64,000 bases of DNA from Psychroserpens luteolus (GTDB lineage Bacteria > Bacteroidota > Bacteroidia > Flavobacteriales > Flavobacteriaceae), in contig NZ_JAHVXI010000001.1 in NCBI RefSeq assembly GCF_021032705.1, forward strand, positions 868,001-932,000, in the 5' to 3' direction. This document shows, piece after piece, positions 18,349 through 21,972 of the stretch. The translations under genes were made by a program, and so were the position numbers. The notes under the pieces were generated by a model, which saw nothing but the letters and a program-made list of their open reading frames with translations, searched no databases and was not told the origin of the DNA. Within the stretch, counting starts at the first letter, position 1, and every line of letters begins with the position of its first letter.

Positions 18349-18474
18349 TACTCTATAAGGGAGTCGAACCCTTGTCTTCCGATAGAAATGAGTTTACGAA
18401 TTCAACGAAACCTATTTCTTTAATTTGCATGAGTGAGTTAAAGTCGGATGCACTAACCACTATGCTAATAGAGT
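18349..18474 (-). tRNA. tRNA-Glu(TTC), probable, interrupted in the anticodon loop by a 54-nt insertion
   Basis: 126 nt. Acceptor ACTCTAT/ATAGAGT perfect, D region TAGCATAGTGGTTAGTGC, T arm AAGGG-TTCGACT-CCCTT, anticodon stem TCCGA/TCGGA. Using the insertion boundaries shared by the other copies, the loop is CTTTCTA (anticodon TTC, Glu) and the product is 72 nt. A 38/39 boundary would give TTA instead. Confidence 0.7.
18386..18439 (+). repeat. insertion element C in anticodon loop of tRNA-Glu (opposite orientation)
   Basis: 54 nt. Read on the + strand it begins AAATGAG, contains ATTCAACGAA and CCTATTT, and ends GAGTT, flanked by AAA on both sides. It is closely related to copy D but lies antisense to its host tRNA. 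Confidence 0.75.
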
Positions 18475-18479
18475 CTATT

Positions 18480-18566
18480 TTTATGGCGTTACCCTATTGG
18501 GTCAGGCTTTCGGTAGTCGCTCTCTGCGAGGAGCTTCAACAGTACCTCAATCCTTAACGCAAATTG
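18480..18566 (+). repeat. structured spacer 2 (GGCGTTACCC ... TTAACGC palindromic repeat)
   Basis: It starts GGCGTTACCCTATTGGGT and ends CCTTAACGC, with an internal GTCGCTCTCTGCGAGGAGC stem. The terminal inverted GCGTTA/TAACGC and CCC...GGG hairpin match the style of dispersed intergenic repeats I associate with flavobacterial genomes. CGCAA-A-TTGCG at 18558-18568 abuts the next tRNA. Confidence 0.55.
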
Positions 18567-18638
18567 CGGTTCATACGAGATTCGAACTCGTATCTCCCAA
18601 GAGACAGTCGGGAAGGATAGCCATTACCCCAATGAACC
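18567..18638 (-). tRNA. tRNA-Asp(GTC)
   Basis: 72 nt. Acceptor GGTTCAT/ATGAACC, D region TGGGGTAATGGCTATCC, anticodon loop CTGTCTC, T arm ACGAG-TTCGAAT-CTCGT, discriminator G as expected for Asp. Position 37 is T, unusual. Confidence 0.88.
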
Positions 18639-18645
18639 AGTTTTG

Positions 18646-18717
18646 TACATCTACTAAGAATCGAACTTAGACATGGAGATTAGAAATCTCCTGTGCTATC
18701 CATTACACCATAGATGC
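18646..18717 (-). tRNA. tRNA-Arg(TCT)
   Basis: 72 nt. Acceptor GCATCTA/TAGATGT (one G.U), anticodon arm GGAGA-TTTCTAA-TCTCC, T arm CTAAG-TTCGATT-CTTAG, discriminator A. Confidence 0.9.
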
Positions 18718-18723
18718 CTGATG

Positions 18724-18805
18724 TGGGAATTATAGGATTCGAACCTATTTAGCAATCGCACCAGTTTTACAGACTGGCTCAACTCTCCAACGTTGACGTA
18801 TTCCC
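18724..18805 (-). tRNA. tRNA-Tyr(GTA)
   Basis: 82 nt, class II with a short variable arm (TGCGATTGC). Acceptor GGGAATA/AATTCCC with one A.A mismatch, anticodon arm CCAGT-CTGTAAA-ACTGG, T arm ATAGG-TTCGAAT-CCTAT, discriminator A. Confidence 0.88.
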
Positions 18806-18813
18806 TTATGTTG

Positions 18814-18887
18814 AGACAAGGATGAGATTTGAACTCATAAAAACCAGTTTTGCAGACTGACGCCTTAACCAATTCGGCCACCTTGTC
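18814..18887 (-). tRNA. tRNA-Cys(GCA)
   Basis: 74 nt. Acceptor GACAAGG/CCTTGTC, anticodon loop CTGCAAA, T arm ATGAG-TTCAAAT-CTCAT, discriminator T, which fits Cys identity. Confidence 0.9.
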
Positions 18888-18892
18888 TTTAG

Positions 18893-18964
18893 CGATACCG
18901 ATAGGATTCGAACCTATAGCCTGTCGGTTAACAACCGACTGCTCTACCATTGAGCTACGATATC
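18893..18964 (-). tRNA. tRNA-Asn(GTT)
   Basis: 72 nt. Acceptor GATATCG/CGGTATC (one G.U), anticodon arm GTCGG-TTGTTAA-CCGAC, T arm ATAGG-TTCGAAT-CCTAT, discriminator G as expected for Asn. Confidence 0.9.
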
Positions 18965-18970
18965 ATATTG

Positions 18971-19043
18971 TGGAGCTACGGAGACTTGCACTCCATTCTG
19001 CGAGTTGCAAACCCACTGTTTTGGCTTGTTAAACTATAACCCC
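18971..19043 (-). tRNA. tRNA-Ala(TGC) with altered T-loop
   Basis: 73 nt. Acceptor GGGGTTA/TAGCTCC contains the G3.T70 alanine identity pair. Anticodon loop TTTGCAA, discriminator A. The T-loop reads TGCAAGT, so position 55 is G in place of the near-universal T. Confidence 0.82.
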
Positions 19044-19050
19044 ATTTTTG

Positions 19051-19137
19051 CGGAGAGTAAGAGAATCGAACTCTTACTGCATTTAAGCAGACTTGCTTAG
19101 CAGGCAAGCACAACAAACCATTATTTGTCTACTCTCC
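19051..19137 (-). tRNA. tRNA-Ser(GCT)
   Basis: 87 nt, class II with variable arm CTGC-TTAAAT-GCAG. Acceptor GGAGAGT/ACTCTCC, anticodon arm CTTGC-CTGCTAA-GCAAG, T arm AAGAG-TTCGATT-CTCTT, discriminator G as in Ser. Confidence 0.9.
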
Positions 19138-19233
19138 AATAATTATTCTATTCTGAGAGGCAGGATTGACGTCGTCTCTCCTGTTGTATCTCCTTGCTAA
19201 TCAAATTCAAGCAAGCTTGATTTGATTGTTTCG
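19138..19233. repeat. structured spacer 3 with tRNA-Pro 3' end duplication
   Basis: 19152-19167 repeats the 3' end of tRNA-Pro (19234-19249) with 15 of 16 bases identical. Between the copies are the palindromic CAGGATTGACGTCGTC block and a long hairpin, TCAAGC-AA-GCTTGA extended by AATCAAA/TTTGATT (about 19199-19228). Confidence 0.65.
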
Positions 19234-19306
19234 TCTGAGAGACAGGATTCGAACCTGCAACCTCTCGCTTCCAAAGCGAGTAAACTAGCCATCGTTCTCC
19301 TCTCAG
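19234..19306 (-). tRNA. tRNA-Pro(TGG)
   Basis: 73 nt. Acceptor CTGAGAG/CTCTCAG, anticodon arm CTCGC-TTTGGAA-GCGAG, T-loop TTCGAAT, discriminator A. Confidence 0.9.
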
Positions 19307-19327
19307 TTTTGCGGAAGGAGTGGGGTT

Positions 19328-19380
19328 AGCTCATGTGATTTTTATTTTATTAAATAGGAATTCGTGAATGCTTTGCATTT
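19328..19380 (-). repeat. insertion element B in T-loop of tRNA-Ser(TGA)
   Basis: 53 nt at the same T-loop position as copy A (TTCG|AAC). It begins AAATGC, has the hairpin AATGC-AAA-GCATT, contains ATTCACGAA and CCTATTT, and ends GAGCT. The first 25 nt are nearly identical to copy A; the 3' half differs. Confidence 0.75.
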
Positions 19381-19415
19381 CGAACCCACACGAGTCATAA
19401 TCTCCGAACACTTTT

Positions 19416-19470
19416 AACTCAAAGAATACTATTTCTATAAATAGGATTCGTTGAATTCGAACCCTCATTT
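19416..19470 (-). repeat. insertion element D in anticodon loop of tRNA-Ser(TGA)
   Basis: 55 nt between TTTG and AAA. It begins AAATGAG, contains ATTCAACGAA and CCTATTT, and ends GAGTT. It aligns over most of its length with copy C, which lies in the opposite orientation. Confidence 0.75.
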
Positions 19471-19513
19471 CAAAACTGTGGCCACCGCCAATTGGCTTGT
19501 CCTTCCTATGTTG

Positions 19514-19587
19514 TTGACGCAGTGAGAGTCGAACTCACATCACCTCGATTAAAAGTCGAGTGCTCTAGCCAGTTAAGCTACACGTCA
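19514..19587 (-). tRNA. tRNA-Lys(TTT), first gene of the array
   Basis: 74 nt. Acceptor TGACGTG/CACGTCA-type pairing with two G.U, anticodon arm CTCGA-CTTTTAA-TCGAG, T arm GTGAG-TTCGACT-CTCAC, discriminator A. Confidence 0.9.
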
Positions 19588-19611
19588 TCTTATTGTTTTA
19601 ATACACACCAT

Positions 19612-19645
19612 AAAAAAAGCACCTCGTTTTACGGAAGGTGCTTTT
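19612..19645 (-). terminator. rho-independent terminator between array promoter and tRNA-Lys
   Basis: On the - strand AAAAGCACCT pairs with AGGTGCTTTT and continues into a run of seven Ts. It lies 24 bp upstream of tRNA-Lys and just downstream of a 41-codon ORF. No other promoter is visible before the array, so it may act as an attenuator. Confidence 0.75.
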
Positions 19646-19668
19646 CTTAATTTTATAAATACATCAAC

Positions 19669-19794
19669 TCATGTATCTATAACCTTCCTATAGTATATGT
19701 TTAATCCGGCATCACAACTAAATATGACTTCAATTCGCTTCGGTTCGAGCGACCAGATCATGTATTGAATTATATGTTGTAAATAATTTTGCAT
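19669..19794 (-). CDS. 41-residue leader ORF upstream of the tRNA array
   Basis: ATG at 19794, 26 nt after a CATATTTG -7-like element, then 41 codons beginning MQNYLQHIIQ and a TGA at 19669, 24 nt before the terminator. No family is recognised. Position, size and the terminator fit a leader peptide of a transcription attenuator, or a small mRNA in its own right. Translation is unproven. Confidence 0.4.
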   Translation of the reverse strand: MQNYLQHIIQYMIWSLEPKRIEVIFSCDAGLNIYYRKVIDT

Positions 19795-19819
19795 TATTAT
19801 GTTGTTTGTTTTGATGGTG

Positions 19820-19855
19820 CAAATATGAAGCCAATTTTTTAATTACGCAAGAAAA
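19820..19855 (-). promoter_or_regulatory. putative promoter of leader ORF and tRNA array
   Basis: On the - strand: CTTGCGTAATTA (19851-19840), a spacer, and CATATTTG (19827-19820). TTGCGTA is the half-site of the palindrome upstream of the CAP-WYL operon. Confidence 0.5.
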
Positions 19856-20033
19856 TTTTAATTTAATTTATTGATAATCAAACAGTTAGACTAAATATAA
19901 ACAATAGAATTCCTGTCCGTTTTTTAACGGATAATGTACATGTTATACAATAGTCTGTCTCCCAATTGTTTCACTGTTTATTAGATCTCTATTTTACGTT
20001 TTATTGCTTCAGAATCATTTTTTAAAAAAAATT

Positions 20034-20064
20034 AAAAAAAAACGTCCAACTTTTAGGTTGGACG
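20034..20064 (-). terminator. terminator after the 39-residue smORF
   Basis: CGTCCAAC / GTTGGACG, 8-bp stem, 6-nt loop, followed on the - strand by a long T-run. Confidence 0.85.
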
Positions 20065-20100
20065 CTTCATATTATGGTTTTAATAGTATTTAAATTATAT

Positions 20101-20220
20101 TCAACTCTTAAAAATAGATACAAAACGTCCTTGTAGGGAATTCAGTAAAATGACTGCCCATTTATAATCGCATTCACTAAAGCGCGACATCGGTTGTTTA
20201 TGTATCTGTTGTTTTACCAT
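20101..20220 (-). CDS. 39-residue small ORF in its own transcription unit
   Basis: ATG 20220 to TGA 20101, beginning MVKQQIHKQP and containing CDYKWAVILL. A TATATTTG -7 element lies 35 nt upstream and a strong terminator 36 nt downstream, so this is a compact unit of about 200 nt. It is basic overall with no known family. It could be a small protein or simply sit within a regulatory RNA. Confidence 0.45.
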   Translation of the reverse strand: MVKQQIHKQPMSRFSECDYKWAVILLNSLQGRFVSIFKS

Positions 20221-20254
20221 TTTATATTGTAAATATACTTTTTTATTTATACTG

Positions 20255-20291
20255 CAAATATAATTCCATTAATATGCACTGTTTTTGCGTA
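20255..20291 (-). promoter_or_regulatory. smORF promoter with TACGCAAAAA at -33
   Basis: TACGCAAAAA (20291-20282), 19 nt, TATATTTG (20262-20255), a perfect -7 element. The arrangement matches the rtcB promoter (18-nt spacer), and the flanking 21-bp block 20283-20303 is identical to 16361-16381. Confidence 0.6.
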
Positions 20292-20323
20292 GTATAATTA
20301 TTTTTCTTCTTTTTTATTCATTT

Positions 20324-20881
20324 TTAAAATGGAGGTTCCCATATTTTTTTACTCATAATGGCTTTGACTTCTTCGTAGGTTATCGGATAGAAATCGTGAC
20401 AATCTACACCAACATCAAAACTGTTCATTGTTGGGTCGTCTGTTAAACTTCCATGTGAATGGCCGTAAAGGTGCCATGTTCCTCTAAAGCTTGATCGCCA
20501 TACACGCATTGCATAATGTAAGAGTATGATTTTCTGCTTACCATTTGGCGCCTCTTCATCATTAACATTGAGTTCGAAATAATCTTTTATCCATTCAAAT
20601 CGGTTTGGGTTTGCCAAGGCAGCACCTTCGTGATTGCCTCGAATTAAAAAGATATGTCCGTTTAATTGCTCAAGTATGTCTCGCATTCGCTCGGCTTTAC
20701 AGAGTCCGAAATCACCTAAGTGATAGACCTTATCATGTTTATTGACTCGACTATTCCAGCGTTTTATGAGTTCTTGGTCCATGTCTTCTACACTACCAAA
20801 TGGACGATTGGTGAATTTTATAATATTCTCATGACCAAAATGATGGTCTGAAGTGAAATATATATTTCTAGTTTTATTCAT
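20324..20881 (-). CDS. calcineurin-like metallophosphoesterase
   Basis: 185 residues. The complete metal-binding set is visible: SDHHFGH, HLGDFG, RGNHE, an LHYA histidine and GHSHG. Small stand-alone members act on phosphodiesters and are frequent in phages and RNA-repair contexts. It lies upstream of the tRNA array on the same strand and 32 bp after the TPR gene. A role in processing RNA 2',3'-cyclic ends is conceivable but is inference from context only. Confidence 0.82.
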   Translation of the reverse strand: MNKTRNIYFTSDHHFGHENIIKFTNRPFGSVEDMDQELIKRWNSRVNKHDKVYHLGDFGLCKAERMRDILEQLNGHIFLIRGNHEGAALANPNRFEWIKDYFELNVNDEEAPNGKQKIILLHYAMRVWRSSFRGTWHLYGHSHGSLTDDPTMNSFDVGVDCHDFYPITYEEVKAIMSKKIWEPPF

Positions 20882-20913
20882 GTTTTCTAATATGTTTTTA
20901 TGAAAAGGATTGC

Positions 20914-21462
20914 TTAATCCTTCTTCTTTTTTTGCTTCCCTTTTTTTGTTTTTTTCTTTTTGGAAGCTTTCTTTTTCTTTGGTTTTATCTTGTTTTTAAC
21001 TCTTGTTATTTCAGAATCGATAAACGCCATAAAACTGTTGTTGTATACGTACAACTTTGCTTTTTTAAAAGTTTTCAATGCTTTTTTATACGCGTCTTGA
21101 CATTCTAAAAGCTGTGCCTGTAATACCATAAGCTCGCCTTTTTGAATTGACTTTACTGTAAGTGCAAAATCGATTAATTTTTGCGCTTCATCATAATCAT
21201 GATTCCAAATCAAAACCAAGATGTACTTTGGATAAACTTTTACAAAATCCATCTTACTAGCTAAGGCTTCAGCAAAATAATATTTGGCTTTTTCGTAATC
21301 GCCAAGCTGTTCCGATTGTAATCGTCCCATGAGATATAATGCATATGCATTAGTGTTCTCGTAAGACAACGCATAATTTAGATTTTCTACAGTTTCTTCT
21401 AAATCGTATGGATAAGCATCTATGGCTTTAAGCACGTAATTATTTAACAAATTCGTGTCCAT
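20914..21462 (-). CDS. TPR-repeat protein with poly-lysine tail
   Basis: 182 residues. Helical repeats with TPR character (ALYLMGRLQSEQLGDYEKAKYYFAEAL, about residues 37-64, and a second around 105-135) are followed by a C-terminal tail made almost entirely of lysine (about residues 157-182). The tail suggests nucleic-acid or acidic-surface binding. It is followed by the phosphoesterase in the same direction, probably as an operon. No specific function is known. Confidence 0.65.
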   Translation of the reverse strand: MDTNLLNNYVLKAIDAYPYDLEETVENLNYALSYENTNAYALYLMGRLQSEQLGDYEKAKYYFAEALASKMDFVKVYPKYILVLIWNHDYDEAQKLIDFALTVKSIQKGELMVLQAQLLECQDAYKKALKTFKKAKLYVYNNSFMAFIDSEITRVKNKIKPKKKKASKKKKTKKGKQKKKKD

Positions 21463-21582
21463 TGTTTTTTACTATTTTTATAATTCATTTTTTGCGACAC
21501 ATAAGTTCGCTAAAGCCATTTAATGGCTTGATATTTTAACTGTTTTGGAGGAGGTTTAGCAGACTTGCTAATGACTGAAAAC

Positions 21583-21621
21583 AAAAAATCCGAAACAGTT
21601 AAACAAATGCTTCGGATTTTT
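21583..21621 (-). terminator. terminator after the 24-residue smORF
   Basis: AAAATCCGAA / TTCGGATTTT, 10-bp stem, with T-run on the - strand and As on the other side (bidirectional). It lies upstream of the TPR gene. Confidence 0.8.
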
Positions 21622-21642
21622 CATTGTGTTTTGAAAAGTATA

Positions 21643-21717
21643 TTAGCTATACGCTCGAAGCATCACAGAATGGGCTTTTCCCACTGGATTTCCTGAAATA
21701 GGTATGAATAAATACAT
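21643..21717 (-). CDS. 24-residue small ORF
   Basis: ATG 21717 to TAA 21643, beginning MYLFIPISGNPVGK. A housekeeping-type promoter lies upstream (TTTG at 21806-21803, 20 nt, AATATTTG at 21782-21775) and a terminator follows 22 nt after the stop. This is the third promoter-smORF-terminator module in the region. Coding status is uncertain. Confidence 0.35.
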   Translation of the reverse strand: MYLFIPISGNPVGKAHSVMLRAYS

Positions 21718-21917
21718 AGCTTCGTGTTTTTGTTAATACTAATTTTTTTACCTGAATTGTTTAATTCTTCGCTACAAATATTTGGATTTATTTTTCAATT
21801 ATCAAAATTTATTTTTTCATTTTCAGAAAATTATATGCCTTAATACGTAGTATTAACTTTTTTTGAAAAATCAAAGATTTAATGCGGATTTTTCATTTTT
21901 TGATCTAATTTCCTTTC

Positions 21918-21936
21918 TACGCAATTAAATTGCGTA
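21918..21936. promoter_or_regulatory. perfect 9-1-9 palindrome, candidate operator of CAP-WYL operon
   Basis: TACGCAATTAAATTGCGTA, centred about 46 bp before the CAP-protein ATG at 21973. Half-sites TACGCAA/TTGCGTA occur at the rtcB, smORF and array promoters. It is a plausible binding site for the WYL regulator encoded in the same operon. Confidence 0.65.
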
Positions 21937-21972
21937 TATTTAATTTTAGTATAAAAAGCCCTCTATATTTAT

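Larger units (their letters stand above)
19312..19506 (-). tRNA. tRNA-Ser(TGA) with two insertions (T-loop and anticodon loop)
   Basis: 195 nt. Acceptor GGAAGGA/TCCTTCC, discriminator G as in Ser, T arm GTGGG-TTCG|53 nt|AAC-CCCAC, anticodon arm ACAGT-TTTG|55 nt|AAA-AGTGT (one G.G mismatch). Removing both leaves 87 nt, a normal class II Ser length, with the variable arm before the T stem. Anticodon TGA. Confidence 0.75.
17521..19587 (-). other. array of 20 tRNA genes (divergent, with insertions)
   Basis: Twenty cloverleaf genes on the - strand. In transcription order: Lys, Ser(TGA), Pro, Ser(GCT), Ala, Asn, Cys, Tyr, Arg(TCT), Asp, Glu, Val, Met, Leu(TAG), Leu(TAA), Arg(ACG), Gln, Ile, His, Phe. 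This covers 17 amino acids; Thr, Gly and Trp are absent and no initiator Met is seen. Most are spaced 5-15 bp, with three longer structured spacers. None encodes CCA. Stems are A/T-rich and sequences differ from the conventional tRNA-Ala at 63448. Confidence 0.9.
21463..21972. promoter_or_regulatory. 510-bp intergenic region between TPR gene and CAP-WYL operon
   Basis: It contains, from left to right: hairpins AAGCCATT/AATGGCTT and TTAGCA/TGCTAA (about 21513-21571), the bidirectional terminator, the 24-codon smORF with its promoter, the inverted repeat TTAATAC-GTA-GTATTAA (21840-21856), and the palindrome at 21918-21936 before the CAP gene. Confidence 0.6.

Noticed and set aside
18349-18474. 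An ochre-suppressor tRNA (anticodon TTA)
   Set aside because: TTA results only if the insertion is placed at 37/38 or 38/39. Using the AAATG...GAGTT boundaries shared by all copies gives TTC (Glu), which also fits the D region. Kept as an alternative only.
18480-18566. Integron attC site (GCGTTA...TAACGC ends)
   Set aside because: The core-site consensus (RYYYAAC/GTTRRRY) is not met, and no integrase or cassettes are present; it is better described as a flavobacterial palindromic repeat.
18696-18950. An 84-residue protein on the - strand and a 60-residue one on + across the array
   Set aside because: These are chance open frames through tRNA genes; their motifs come from translated T-arms and anticodon stems.
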